A stretch of 64,000 nucleotides of DNA, from positions 33,379 to 97,378 of the forward strand of contig JAUXQH010000124.1 of the NCBI GenBank assembly GCA_030685065.1. The letters run 5' to 3'. The notes beneath the pieces are model-generated. The model was given only the letters and a program-made list of their open reading frames with translations. It was not told the origin of the DNA and made no database searches. How positions within the stretch are numbered: the first letter of the stretch is position 1; every line of letters begins with the position of its first letter. The stretch is from Pseudomonadota bacterium. Its GTDB lineage: Bacteria > Myxococcota_A > UBA796 > SXON01. The translations under genes and the position numbers were made by a program. Shown one piece after another: positions 8,781 to 17,331 of this stretch.

Positions 8781-9688
8781 CGGGAGGCGACGCCGCCCGC
8801 TTCTCCGGACGTGCTCGGCGTCGAGGGCCCGAGCAGCCGGAGGATGCGGGCGAGGGTCTCCCGCATCTCGCCGCGGGGCACGATCTGGTCGACCATGCCG
8901 TGGGCGAGGAGGTATTCGCTCGTCTGGAAGCCCTCGGGGAGCTCCTGGCCGATCGTCTGGGCGATCACGCGCGGACCGGCGAACCCGATGAGGGCGTGGG
9001 GCTCGGCCAGGATCACGTCCCCCAGCATCGCGAAGCTGGCCGCGACGCCCCCCGTGGTCGGGTCGGTCAGGAGGCTGATGTAGGGCATGCCCGCGTCGTC
9101 GCGCAGCCGGCCGAGCGCGGCGCAGGTCTTCGCCATCTGCATCAGGGAGAGGATCCCCTCCTGCATGCGAGCACCGCCGGACTGGGAGATCACGATCGCG
9201 GGGCGCTTGAGCGTGGCCGCGCGCTCGAACTGGCGGGTGATGAGCTCGCCCACGACCGAGCCCATCGATCCGCCCATGAAGCGGAAGTTGAACGTACCGA
9301 TCTCGACCGGGATCCCGAGGATCGTGGCGGACCCGGCGATGTACGCGTCGAGCTCGCCCTGCGCGCGTTGGGTCGCGACGAGACGAGCGCCATAGGGCCT
9401 CGCGTCCACGAACTTGAGGGGATCCAACGGAGCGACGTGCTGGTCGTGCCGCACGAACGATTCGGGATCGATGAGCGCGTGGAGGCGCGCCTGGGCGTCC
9501 CACCGGTGGTGGTGGCCGCAGTGGGGACAGACCGCCATCTGCTCGACGAGAGCGGGACGATAGAGGATCTGCGAGCAGCCCGGACAACGCACCCACAGGT
9601 CCTTCACGGCGGGCCCCGGCCGGGGCTCCGACTGGACGGGGTTGCTCGGCACCTGCTCGTACCAGCGCGGACCGGGTTCGTTGCTCAC
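8777..9688 (-). CDS. accD: acetyl-CoA carboxylase carboxyltransferase beta subunit
   Basis: AccD, 303 residues, pairs with AccA to transfer carboxyl from biotin to acetyl-CoA and make malonyl-CoA. The N-terminal C4 zinc finger is seen as CPGC and CPHC, 22 residues apart. Crotonase-fold motifs MGGSMGSVVGE, SGGARMQEG, LTDPTTGGVAASFAMLGD and GFAGPRVI are intact. The start is GTG 9688, giving MSNEPGP. A 25-bp gap separates it from the beta-lactamase-like gene upstream, and its stop overlaps the folC start. Confidence 0.96.
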   Translation of the reverse strand: MSNEPGPRWYEQVPSNPVQSEPRPGPAVKDLWVRCPGCSQILYRPALVEQMAVCPHCGHHHRWDAQARLHALIDPESFVRHDQHVAPLDPLKFVDARPYGARLVATQRAQGELDAYIAGSATILGIPVEIGTFNFRFMGGSMGSVVGELITRQFERAATLKRPAIVISQSGGARMQEGILSLMQMAKTCAALGRLRDDAGMPYISLLTDPTTGGVAASFAMLGDVILAEPHALIGFAGPRVIAQTIGQELPEGFQTSEYLLAHGMVDQIVPRGEMRETLARILRLLGPSTPSTSGEAGGVASR

Positions 9689-9713
9689 GGCGTGATCTCT
9701 GGGAACGCGCAGT

Positions 9714-10700
9714 CTATCGCGTCCCCGCGGGTCCTGGCGTCGGCTCCCGGGCCGCCGGATCGAGCCCATCCCAGGCAGCCTGGAAGAAGCTCCTCCGCAG
9801 CGCCCGGATCGGCGCGGGGCCCCCGCGGGCGTGCACCCGGTTCGTGAGCAAAACCGCGACGATCCCACGCGCCGGTACCATCCAGAGGGCCGTGCCGGTG
9901 AACCCGAGGTGCCCGAACGCGCCGGCGGGCGGTCGGGGGCCGGCCGAGGACGTGCCGTCGTCGTTGGGGGTGTCCCAGCCGAGGACATGGGTGCCGGGCC
10001 CACGGCGGGCGAACGCGACGTAGGACATCGGCACGTCGCCCATCATCCACCTGCTCGCGGTCGAGGCGACCTCGCGCGCGCTCCCGAAGAGCCCGGCGTG
10101 CGGGGCAACGCCGCCCATCGCCGCCGCGTTGCGATCGTGCACGGTACCCACGATCTCGCGGCCACGCTCCTCGCAGAACGTCGGCGCGGCCGCCGGATCG
10201 CCCCAGCGCAGGGGCCCCTCCCAGAGCTCGTCCAAGCGCGCGCCCCCCACCTCTTCGAGCACGGCGCCGAGCGCGAGGAAGCCGAGGTCGGAGTAGAGGT
10301 GGGCCCCGGATCCCGGCAGCGATCCGGGCGCTGACGGGCGCGGCGTCGCGATCGCGGAGCGCAGGATGTCAGCGCGGCTCCCCTCCTCCCACAGCGATCG
10401 CCACGCGGGGTAGCCCGCGGCATGCTGCAGGAGCTGGGCGATCGTGACGCCGCGCGGCAGGAGCGCGTGCCCGGCGTCGAGGCTGAGCGCCCCCGCGTCG
10501 ACCGCGGTCATCGCTACCTCGGCGGTGCAGAGCGGCTTGGTGAGCGAGGCCAGATCGAACACCTGGTCGGGCGCGCGGGCGTAGAGCTCCACCCCGGCCT
10601 TCCAGACCACGGCGGAGACGGCCGGCGCGACGTCCGCGGCGCCGTCGAGCGCGTGGTCGAGCGCGGTCCGGAGCAGCTCCGTGCGTGAGGCGGTGGTCAT
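9714..10700 (-). CDS. serine beta-lactamase-like hydrolase (class C / CubicO type)
   Basis: This 328-residue protein has the class C/esterase fold. The nucleophile motif is S-L-T-K in FDLASLTKPL. A Tyr-containing YSDLG stands at the second motif, and HLGFTGT replaces the third-box KTG, as in many CubicO members. Members may be D,D-peptidases, esterases or amidases. No signal peptide is visible, so it is likely cytoplasmic, and true antibiotic resistance is not implied. Its ATG overlaps the stop of the LD-carboxypeptidase gene by four bases, which suggests a shared role in muropeptide turnover. Confidence 0.82.
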   Translation of the reverse strand: MTTASRTELLRTALDHALDGAADVAPAVSAVVWKAGVELYARAPDQVFDLASLTKPLCTAEVAMTAVDAGALSLDAGHALLPRGVTIAQLLQHAAGYPAWRSLWEEGSRADILRSAIATPRPSAPGSLPGSGAHLYSDLGFLALGAVLEEVGGARLDELWEGPLRWGDPAAAPTFCEERGREIVGTVHDRNAAAMGGVAPHAGLFGSAREVASTASRWMMGDVPMSYVAFARRGPGTHVLGWDTPNDDGTSSAGPRPPAGAFGHLGFTGTALWMVPARGIVAVLLTNRVHARGGPAPIRALRRSFFQAAWDGLDPAAREPTPGPAGTR

Positions 10701-11554
10701 CCGCAGAACTCCACCCGATCGCCCGAGATGCGGACGTGCCCGCCGACGCGGAACGCCCGGTTCTCCGGCCCATGGCCGATGGGGAGCCCCGTGAGCACCG
10801 GCACGCCCAGCGGCGCGAGCAGCTCCTCGATCACGTCGTTCACGGTCCAGTCGGCGCCCTCTGGCGGGTCGGCCCCCAACATCGTCCCGAACACGACGCC
10901 CGCCACCCCGTCCAGGCACCCCGAATCGAGGAGCTGGGTGAGGAGCCGGTCGATCTTGTAGGGCGCCTCGTTGGTCTCCTCCAGCATCAGCACGCAGGCG
11001 CGCGCGCGGAGCTGCCACGGCGTGCCGCAGAGCGAGGCGAGCACGCACAGGTTGCCGCCCACCATCGGGCCCTCGACGCTCCCTTTCCGCAGCACCTGCC
11101 CGTGCAGGGGCGCGAGCGGTTCACCCGCGAGAAGCGCCCGGAGGTGCTCGCGGGAGGGGGCATCGCAGAGGTCCGCGAGGCTGTTCAGGACGGGGCCGTG
11201 CACCGCGGGCCGCCCCCTCGCCGCGAGCGCGTTGAGCAGGCCGCTCGCATCCGAGAAGCCGATGAACGGCGTGTCCCCGAGCTCGCCCCACGGGAGGCGC
11301 CCGAGGAGCCGCGAGAGGCCATAGCCGCCTCGCGCCACCCACACGGCGTCCCACCCGCCGCGCAACGCGCGCTCGAGATCGCCCAGGCGCACCGCGTCGG
11401 TCCCCGCGAGATAGCGGTGGCGCCGCCCCACGCCGGGCAATAGCTCGGGTCGGTAGCCCCACCCGCGGATTACGTCGAGCCCCGCTTCGAGCCGGATCGG
11501 GTCGAAGACGCCGGAAGGGGAAACCACCGCGATGCGCGCGCCGACAGGGAGCAT
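10697..11554 (-). CDS. ldcA: LD-carboxypeptidase (S66 family)
   Basis: This is a 285-residue peptidase family S66 protein. LdcA recycles cell-wall peptides by removing the terminal D-Ala from tetrapeptides; the related MccF cleaves microcin C. The VARGGYGLSRLL segment, the nucleophile Ser in IGFSDASGLL, the GGNL segment, the Glu in LEETNEAPYKIDR and the His in GLPIGHGPENRA reproduce the Ser-Glu-His triad. It is the first gene of the long minus-strand run. Its ATG lies eight bases after a TATAGA hexamer shared with the divergent lipoprotein gene. Confidence 0.88.
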   Translation of the reverse strand: MLPVGARIAVVSPSGVFDPIRLEAGLDVIRGWGYRPELLPGVGRRHRYLAGTDAVRLGDLERALRGGWDAVWVARGGYGLSRLLGRLPWGELGDTPFIGFSDASGLLNALAARGRPAVHGPVLNSLADLCDAPSREHLRALLAGEPLAPLHGQVLRKGSVEGPMVGGNLCVLASLCGTPWQLRARACVLMLEETNEAPYKIDRLLTQLLDSGCLDGVAGVVFGTMLGADPPEGADWTVNDVIEELLAPLGVPVLTGLPIGHGPENRAFRVGGHVRISGDRVEFCG

Positions 11555-11562
11555 GCCGAGCT

Positions 11563-11570
11563 TCTATACT
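11563..11570. promoter_or_regulatory. shared divergent -10 element (ldcA / lipoprotein)
   Basis: The octamer TCTATACT lies in the 22-bp gap between two divergent start codons. On the plus strand TATACT (11565-11570) ends six bases before the ATG at 11577. On the minus strand TATAGA (11568-11563) ends eight bases before the ATG at 11554. Both transcripts would be leaderless or nearly so. No clear -35 is seen on either side. Confidence 0.5.
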
Positions 11571-11576
11571 CTCGCA

Positions 11577-12053
11577 ATGGTCCCGGCCCTCCTCCTCGTG
11601 CTCGGTTGCTGGCGTCCCGACGCCTACGAGCCTCCGGCCGCGCCCGAGGCGCCCGCGGAGCTGGTCGCGGGCGTACCCGAGGAAGCCGCCGCGCCCCCCG
11701 ACGGCGCCGAGCCCGGCGCGGCCGAGGCCGATTCCCCCGGGGCGGAGGGGTCCCCCCCCGGGGCGGAGGGGGACCCCGTGGAGAGCGCACCGGAGCCTGG
11801 CCAGGAGGATCCCGAGGAGCCGGCCTTCCCGGCGTACCCCGCGCGCACCCTTCAGGCGCCTGTCACCGTGGTCGACGACTACGGCAAGACGCTCGCCGTG
11901 CTCGGCCTCGTCGGGGTCGCGCTGGAGGTGCGGGACGAAGAGGAGGTGCGGACACGCGTTTTCTGCGCCAGCTGCAAGCCGCCCATCGAGGGCTGGGTTC
12001 AACCGCACCTCGTGGTCCGGACCGGTTCGAGTCCGACCGATGGGTCGAAATAG
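11577..12053 (+). CDS. lipoprotein with SH3-like C-terminal domain
   Basis: This 158-residue protein has a signal peptide with lipobox LLLVLGC, so it is a predicted lipoprotein. A Pro/Ala/Glu-rich linker of about 75 residues follows. The C-terminal 60 residues read like a bacterial SH3 fold: TVVDDYGKTLAVLG, a pair of Cys in FCASC, then GWVQPHLV. Such domains often bind cell-wall peptides or act as adaptors. I chose ATG 11577 because it sits directly at the lipoprotein signal and six bases after TATACT. The longer in-frame start would put 15 unlikely residues ahead of the signal peptide. Confidence 0.68.
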   Translation: MVPALLLVLGCWRPDAYEPPAAPEAPAELVAGVPEEAAAPPDGAEPGAAEADSPGAEGSPPGAEGDPVESAPEPGQEDPEEPAFPAYPARTLQAPVTVVDDYGKTLAVLGLVGVALEVRDEEEVRTRVFCASCKPPIEGWVQPHLVVRTGSSPTDGSK

Positions 12054-12090
12054 CTTGCAGAACGCGCCGCCCGCGCGCACCCTAGAGGAC

Positions 12091-12237
12091 ATGGCGACCG
12101 TCGAGCGTACCCTCTTCCGGTTCCTGGGCACCCTGGTGACCCTCGCCTGGGCGATGCACGAGATGGCGTACCTGCACGACCTGACGCGCGCCGACGACCC
12201 GGTCCCGCCGCGTCCCCCGGGGCCGCCCGAGGCTTGA
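12091..12237 (+). CDS. small hydrophobic-helix protein, 48 residues
   Basis: This is a 48-residue ORF starting MATVERTLFRFLGTLVTLAW, with a hydrophobic helix at about residues 8-28 and a Pro-rich, charged tail. Codon use matches neighbouring genes. AGAGGAC lies immediately before the ATG, which is close for a ribosome site. It sits between the SH3-like lipoprotein and the metallo-beta-lactamase gene on the same strand. It could be a small membrane-associated protein. No family is recognised and expression is not certain. Confidence 0.42.
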   Translation: MATVERTLFRFLGTLVTLAWAMHEMAYLHDLTRADDPVPPRPPGPPEA

Positions 12238-12254
12238 CGCCGCCGTACGGGTGA

Positions 12255-12260
12255 TACCCT
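12255..12260 (+). promoter_or_regulatory. leaderless-type -10 element
   Basis: TACCCT ends six bases before the ATG at 12267, the same geometry as the other TAnnnT elements in this window. No Shine-Dalgarno sequence intervenes. Confidence 0.38.
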
Positions 12261-12266
12261 CCACAG

Positions 12267-13139
12267 ATGGAACGTCGCATCTGGTCGATCGAGGGAAATC
12301 ATCAGAAGCTGGACGGCGGAGCCATGTTCGGGAACGCTCCCCGGGCGCTCTGGGAGCGGTGGACGCCGCCGGACGAGCGGAATCGCATCGATCTCGCGTG
12401 CCGATGCCTCCTCGTCCGCGAGCCGAACCGGATCATCCTGTTCGAGGCCGGGATCGGCGCGTTCTTCGCGCCGGCGCTGCGCGATCGGTACGGGATCCTC
12501 GAGGAGCACCACGTGCTGCTCGACTCCCTGGCCGCTGCGGGCGTGACCCACGAGGACATCGACATCGTCGTGCTCTCCCACCTCCACTTCGACCACGCGG
12601 GCGGCCTCCTCTCGGCCTGGGAGGCCGGCAGGACCTCGCCGCCCGAGCTCCTGTTCCCGAAGGCGCGGTTCCTCGTGAGCCGCGCGGGCTGGGCGCGCGC
12701 CCAACATCCCCACCCGCGGGACCGAGCCAGCTTCATCCCCGAGCTCAACGCGGCGCTCGAGGCGTCGGGTCGACTCGAGCTGGTCGACGGCGAATCCTCC
12801 CCAACCCTCGGCCCCGACTACCGCCTCCACTACTCGGACGGCCACACGCCCGGCCTGATGCTCACCGAGATCAAGGGTTCCAAGGGCCCCATCGTCTTCG
12901 GCTCCGATCTCGTGCCGGGCCGCCCCTGGGTCCACACGAGCATCTCGATGGGGTACGACCGGTTTCCCGAGCTGCTCCTCGACGAGAAGCGGGCCCTGCT
13001 CGATGGGCTGGTGGCGCGCCGCGGGCGCTTGTTCTTCACCCACGACGCGGAGTGCGCCCTCGCCTACGTGACGAAGGACGAGTCCGGTCGCTACGGATCG
13101 ACCGGCGGAAAGGCGAGGGTCGACGGCGTGGTCGCCTGA
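12267..13139 (+). CDS. metallo-beta-lactamase-fold hydrolase
   Basis: This 290-residue MBL-fold protein has the metal-binding HLHFDHAGG motif at about residues 105-113, followed by the Asp in FGSDLVPG and a C-terminal His in FTHDAE. Further His and Asp ligands are at YSDGHTPGL. The arrangement resembles quorum-quenching lactonases and related hydrolases, but the substrate cannot be told from sequence. No signal peptide is present, so it is cytoplasmic. A TACCCT element six bases before the ATG suggests leaderless transcription. Confidence 0.85.
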   Translation: MERRIWSIEGNHQKLDGGAMFGNAPRALWERWTPPDERNRIDLACRCLLVREPNRIILFEAGIGAFFAPALRDRYGILEEHHVLLDSLAAAGVTHEDIDIVVLSHLHFDHAGGLLSAWEAGRTSPPELLFPKARFLVSRAGWARAQHPHPRDRASFIPELNAALEASGRLELVDGESSPTLGPDYRLHYSDGHTPGLMLTEIKGSKGPIVFGSDLVPGRPWVHTSISMGYDRFPELLLDEKRALLDGLVARRGRLFFTHDAECALAYVTKDESGRYGSTGGKARVDGVVA

Positions 13140-13179
13140 TCCGCCGCCCCATGATCCGACGCGCCCGCTGACCGCGCGC

Positions 13180-13185
13180 TATCTT
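13180..13185 (+). promoter_or_regulatory. leaderless-type -10 element
   Basis: TATCTT lies five bases before the ATG at 13191, again with no ribosome-binding sequence between. It probably drives the three-gene set 13191-16252. Confidence 0.4.
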
Positions 13186-13190
13186 TTCGC

Positions 13191-13856
13191 ATGCTTCCGC
13201 TCTACGTCATCGCGCTCGCCGCCGCCGCCGAAGGGTCGGGCCCGCGGTTCGTGAGCGACCGGCCGCCGCTCGTGGTGTCGGTCGGGGCGGGCCTCGGCGG
13301 ATCCTGGGTCCTCGGCGCCAACGCGGAGGGGTACGGCGGCGCCCTCTCCGAGCGCGTCACCGTCGATCTCCCCACGGGGGACCTGGTGGCGTTCACGGTC
13401 GAGCTCGACCACGCGCGGCACCGCTTGTCCGACGCGGCCGCCTATTTTCCGGAGGCCCCCATCCCGAAGGGCGCGCTCACCGGCTTCCGCGACTACCTCG
13501 GGGTCGACATGGGCTTCCGCGTCGGCCTGCCCGTCGGCGATCCGCGCGCGCGTGAGGCCACCCGGGTCTACGCGGTGCCCTTCTTCCGCCTCGGCCTCGG
13601 CGTCGCCGTCACCAGCACCCTGCTCGACGCGCCCGGCTTCGACGGCCGCGTCGCCTTGCGCAGCAACACCGTCTGGCCCACGCCGAGCCTCTCCGCGGGC
13701 GCGGATGTGCGAATCCGTCGCTGGATCAGCCTCCTGCCGCAGCTGAAGACGCAGGTCCAGGTGTTCGAAGACTCCGCCGAGTCGGTCGGCGGCGCCACCC
13801 GGGTAGCCGCCGAGTGGCGTTTCCAGCCCGCGCTCGACGTGAGCATCCATTTCTGA
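13191..13856 (+). CDS. putative outer-membrane beta-barrel protein
   Basis: This 221-residue protein has a short signal peptide (MLPLYVIALAAAAEG). Its mature part has alternating hydrophobic and polar residues, many Gly and aromatics, and ends in the Phe of LDVSIHF, which suits a small outer-membrane barrel. No family is recognised. It is followed eight bases later by the EcsC-family gene and then the carbamoyltransferase, so the three may be one transcript. Confidence 0.55.
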   Translation: MLPLYVIALAAAAEGSGPRFVSDRPPLVVSVGAGLGGSWVLGANAEGYGGALSERVTVDLPTGDLVAFTVELDHARHRLSDAAAYFPEAPIPKGALTGFRDYLGVDMGFRVGLPVGDPRAREATRVYAVPFFRLGLGVAVTSTLLDAPGFDGRVALRSNTVWPTPSLSAGADVRIRRWISLLPQLKTQVQVFEDSAESVGGATRVAAEWRFQPALDVSIHF

Positions 13857-13864
13857 GGGTTCCC

Positions 13865-14587
13865 ATGGCCTCGCCCTTCTCCGTCCTCCTCCAAGCGCTC
13901 GGCGAGCGGCTCGACGAGGACATGCTCCCCGCCATCTACACGGCCGCCTCGGTGCCGACGGCGGACGTGCGGGCGTGGATGCGGGACACCGGCATCCCGT
14001 TCCACGACCCCGATGCGGGGACCTGCCCGTCGACCCCGGATCTGGACGATGCCTCCGCGCGGATCATCGCCCACACCCGGGACCGCGCCACCGCCTTCGG
14101 CGTCGCGAGCGGTTTTCTGGGCGCGGTCGCCATCCCGCCGGAGGTGCTCGCCTCCATCGTCGCGACCCTCCGCCTCGCCCAACGTCTCGCGGTGCTGCAC
14201 GGGTTCGACCCCGAGACGGACGTCGGGCGCCTCGTCATGTGGCGTGCGCTCGCGGCGGCGTACGAGCTCGAACTGCCGACGCAGGGCCCCGTCGGGCTCA
14301 AGGTCCGCGAGCTCCCGGACCTGTTGCGCTCCCAGGTCCCCGCCACGCGGCAGGCGAGCGCCTGGCTCGCGCGGCAGGTCGTGCTGCGGGCGACGGCGAC
14401 CATCATGAGCCGGATCACGCGGCTCATCCCGGGGCTCGGCGCCGGGCTCGCCGGCTGGGGCGCCCACCGCCGCACCCACGCCATGGGCGGGCGGATGGTC
14501 GAGGTGTACCGCCGCGCGATGACGGGGGCGCCGTTCGAGCTCGAGGGCGAGGAGATCGCGGTAGAGATCGACGTCCAGGAGTGTTAG
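13865..14587 (+). CDS. EcsC-family protein
   Basis: This 240-residue protein has a central hydrophobic segment (GVASGFLGAVAIPPEVL) followed by ATLRLAQRLAVLHGFDP, which matches the pattern of EcsC-like proteins. That family is named after B. subtilis EcsC and its biochemical role is unknown. A later helix-rich segment with Gly-rich LIPGLGAGLAGWG may associate with membrane. The start is ATG 13865, with GAGGG five bases upstream. It lies nine bases before the carbamoyltransferase. Confidence 0.6.
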   Translation: MASPFSVLLQALGERLDEDMLPAIYTAASVPTADVRAWMRDTGIPFHDPDAGTCPSTPDLDDASARIIAHTRDRATAFGVASGFLGAVAIPPEVLASIVATLRLAQRLAVLHGFDPETDVGRLVMWRALAAAYELELPTQGPVGLKVRELPDLLRSQVPATRQASAWLARQVVLRATATIMSRITRLIPGLGAGLAGWGAHRRTHAMGGRMVEVYRRAMTGAPFELEGEEIAVEIDVQEC

Positions 14588-14596
14588 CCCGGCCCG

Positions 14597-16252
14597 ATGA
14601 TCATCCTCGGTGTCGCTGACGGTCCCGATGCGAGCGCCGCGCTTGTCGTAAACGGCGCGCTCGTGGCCGCGGTGGCCCAGGAGCGAATCGACCGCGAGCG
14701 GCACTCCCGCGCGTTCCCCTCCGGCGCCATCGACGCCGTGCTCGACGTCGCCGGCCTCCGGGCGCGAGACGTCGATCGCGTCGTGTTCGGCGGCACGTCG
14801 TCACACGCTTCGATCCTGCGGGCCCGCCCGCACCTGCGCGATCGCGTCACGCCGCGTTGGCGCGAGGCCTACCGCGGCTACCAGGCCGCGCTCCGCGCCT
14901 CCGGCCTGTACATGGTGGAACAGGACATCGCCCGGAAGCTGCTCGAGCCGAAGATGCGGCTCCTGGGCTTCGAGAAGGCGTCGATCGATCTGCACGAGCA
15001 CGACCGCGCCCACGCCACCGCCGCGTACCGCTGTCAGGACCGGAGCGACGCGCTCGTCATCACCCTCGACACCCCGGGGGACGGCGCGGCGGTGACGGTG
15101 AGCGTGGGCAGGCACCTCCAGCTCGACCGCGTCTTCCTCCAGACCTCGCTCGCGTCGATCTCCACGTTCCCGGAGCGGATCGCGCAGGTGCTCCAGATCG
15201 ACGCCATCCACCTCGCCTCGCTCGCCGCCGGCGGCACCGTCCCCGACGTGCTCCGGGACGCCTTCACCCGCCAGGTCGGCACCCAGGGGGACGGGTTTTC
15301 GGCCAAGGGGCTCGGCGGCAACACCGACCCGCTCCTCGCCCTGGTTCGACGCCACGCGCCGGCCGACGTCGCCGCCGCCGCGCAGCACGCCATCGAGGAG
15401 GCCGTCGCCGCCTTCGTCCGCCATCACGTGGCCCGCATGCGCATCGGCCACGTCGTGGTCGCGGGGGCGCTCTTCGCCAACCCCCGGCTGGCCGCCCGAC
15501 TCCTCGCGGAGCCGACGGTCGAGTCGCTCTCGGTGTTCCCCGCCATGGGGGACGAGGGCCTCGCGATCGGCGCCGCGCTCGGCGTGGCCGGCACCCCGAT
15601 GCGCCGGCTCGCCACATCGGGGCTCGGCCCCCGCTACACCGAGACCCACTGCTACAAGGCGCTCTCGGTGGCCTCCCTCCCCCGCGACAAGGTGGACGAT
15701 CCCGAGCACGCCGCCGCCAGGCTGATCGCCGCGGGGCGCACCGTCGCCCGCTTCGATGGGGGGCTCGAGGTCGGCCCGCGCGCGCTCGGCAACCGCACCG
15801 TGCTCTTCCGCGCGGACGATGCCGCGATCCGCTCGCGCGCGCTCGCGGCGCTGAAGCGTCGGGACTGGGCCTCCGTCGGCTGCGCCCTGCTCGTCGCCGA
15901 TGCCGGCGGCGCGTTCGCCGATCTCGACCGCTCCGAGGCGTCCGCCCGCTTCCGCACCCTCGCGCCGCGCGCGCTCCCCGCCTTCGCCGCGGCGCATCCC
16001 GGCGCGATCCAGCGAGACGGCACCGCGCTCCCCTACGTGGTCGACCCGGAGGACGCCCCGGGGATGGCCACCCTGCTTCGCGAGGTTCGCCGCCTGACCG
16101 GTAGGCACGCGGTCGCGCAGCTCGACTTCGCCCTCGGAGACGAGCCCATCGTGTGCAGCCCGGGGGACGCGATCCGGTCCTGGCGGGCCTCGGACATCGA
16201 CGCGCTCTTGCTCGGGCCCTACCTCGTCGAGCGGTCCTCGCTCGACACCTGA
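14597..16252 (+). CDS. carbamoyltransferase, NodU/CmcH family
   Basis: This is a 551-residue enzyme of the family that moves carbamoyl from carbamoyl phosphate to a hydroxyl group of a sugar or antibiotic. The N-terminal Kae1-like half starts MIILGVADGPDASAALV. Its metal site H-x3-H is seen in HDRAHATAAY, where most homologs have HHxAHA. The second half has MGDEGLAIGAAL and the signature GPRALGNRTVLF at about residue 395. The acceptor is unknown, since no sugar or antibiotic biosynthesis genes adjoin it. The gene end overlaps the convergent NlpC-like gene by 34 bp. Confidence 0.83.
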   Translation: MIILGVADGPDASAALVVNGALVAAVAQERIDRERHSRAFPSGAIDAVLDVAGLRARDVDRVVFGGTSSHASILRARPHLRDRVTPRWREAYRGYQAALRASGLYMVEQDIARKLLEPKMRLLGFEKASIDLHEHDRAHATAAYRCQDRSDALVITLDTPGDGAAVTVSVGRHLQLDRVFLQTSLASISTFPERIAQVLQIDAIHLASLAAGGTVPDVLRDAFTRQVGTQGDGFSAKGLGGNTDPLLALVRRHAPADVAAAAQHAIEEAVAAFVRHHVARMRIGHVVVAGALFANPRLAARLLAEPTVESLSVFPAMGDEGLAIGAALGVAGTPMRRLATSGLGPRYTETHCYKALSVASLPRDKVDDPEHAAARLIAAGRTVARFDGGLEVGPRALGNRTVLFRADDAAIRSRALAALKRRDWASVGCALLVADAGGAFADLDRSEASARFRTLAPRALPAFAAAHPGAIQRDGTALPYVVDPEDAPGMATLLREVRRLTGRHAVAQLDFALGDEPIVCSPGDAIRSWRASDIDALLLGPYLVERSSLDT

Positions 16253-16917
16253 GCGCCGGCCTCCGAATAGGACGCGAACGCCACCCAGAGCTCCCCGGCG
16301 AGGTAGCGCGTGCGCGGCGAATCGGAGCGCCCGTGCGCCCGCAGGTTGTCGTTGAGCACCGCGCCGGCGGCGTCCGTGCGGTCCTCCGGGTGGCGGAGGT
16401 TCATCCTGAGCCGCACCACGCCCTTGCTGCCGATGTGGACCATCGTGACGGTGCCGCTCTTGTCGACCGACTCCACCACCGCCACGTGCGAGAGCGGATC
16501 GTCGAGGCGGCCGTTGCCGTTGCGATCGTAGGTGTCGTCAAAGAACGCGACGTCCCCGGGCGACGGCATGCGGCGCCGATGGAGCACGCCCGCGGCCTTC
16601 GCCTGGTCGAACAACATCGCGGAGCTGCCCTTGAACGCGCACCCCGCCGACGCCAACGAGGCCTCGACCAGCCCGGAGCAGTCCCACCGGTAGCGCTCGC
16701 CCTCCACCAGCAGCGCCTTCGCGCCGACGAACGCGGTCGCCGCCTGGGCGATCGCGGTCGGGGACGGACGGTTGGCGATCGGCCCGGGGCGCGTCCGCGC
16801 GGGCTTCTCGGCCGGCGGAAGCACCCACTCGGACCCCGGATCCCGTCCGAGCCCGGCGAGCGGTCCCGGGATCCGATGGAACGACGGCGCGCAGGCCAGG
16901 AGGAGGATCAACAACAC
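16219..16917 (-). CDS. NlpC/P60-like cell-wall hydrolase lipoprotein
   Basis: This 232-residue protein starts with a very short signal and lipobox (MLLILLLAC), so it is a predicted lipoprotein. The catalytic Cys lies in RWDCSGLVEAS, the usual DCSG of NlpC/P60 peptidases. The segment SPGDVAFFDD and the His in LSHVAVVESV supply the second catalytic site. Such enzymes cut peptide bonds in peptidoglycan stems. The GTG start at 16917 is chosen for the signal peptide; ribosome-site evidence is weak. The 3' end overlaps the convergent carbamoyltransferase gene. Confidence 0.76.
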   Translation of the reverse strand: MLLILLLACAPSFHRIPGPLAGLGRDPGSEWVLPPAEKPARTRPGPIANRPSPTAIAQAATAFVGAKALLVEGERYRWDCSGLVEASLASAGCAFKGSSAMLFDQAKAAGVLHRRRMPSPGDVAFFDDTYDRNGNGRLDDPLSHVAVVESVDKSGTVTMVHIGSKGVVRLRMNLRHPEDRTDAAGAVLNDNLRAHGRSDSPRTRYLAGELWVAFASYSEAGAQVSSEDRSTR

Positions 16918-16929
16918 CGAGGCGGTGCC

Positions 16930-17304
16930 CTACTGGGCCGCGGTCGCGATCGCCGACAACGTGTCGAGGATCTGATCGCACGTGAGGTTGTTGATCGTGG
17001 CGGTCTCGGCCTGGCAGGCCGTGTCCGTCTTCCCCGCCTCGGTGATGTCGGACTGGCACGAGGCGACCATCTCCGCGCGGCTGGACTCCGCCCAGTCCTC
17101 GCGCGCGGTCGACGCGTACTCCGCCAGCTGCTCCTCCGAGAACGCGTCACAATCGGTGCCGCCCGCGGCTTCGCACTCGTCCTGCGCGGCCTGCTCGGCG
17201 CACTCCGAGGTCTTCGAGAGCACCTGGTCGCAGTACTCGTCGCACGAGTAGGCGCCGAGCTTCGTCAGATCACAGCCCGCGAGTACGAGGGAGAGAAGAA
17301 GCAT
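16930..17304 (-). CDS. Cys-rich small lipoprotein
   Basis: This 124-residue protein has a clear lipobox (SLVLAGC). The mature region is acidic and carries at least eight Cys, beginning SCDEYCDQVLSKTSEC. The spacing suggests a disulfide-stabilised helical domain outside the cytoplasm. The start is supported by GGAGGA about six bases upstream. Its stop lies 12 bp before the NlpC-like gene, so the two may be co-transcribed. No named family is recognised. Confidence 0.68.
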   Translation of the reverse strand: MLLLSLVLAGCDLTKLGAYSCDEYCDQVLSKTSECAEQAAQDECEAAGGTDCDAFSEEQLAEYASTAREDWAESSRAEMVASCQSDITEAGKTDTACQAETATINNLTCDQILDTLSAIATAAQ

Positions 17305-17331
17305 CGTGGATCCTCCGTGGTCTTGCGCCCG

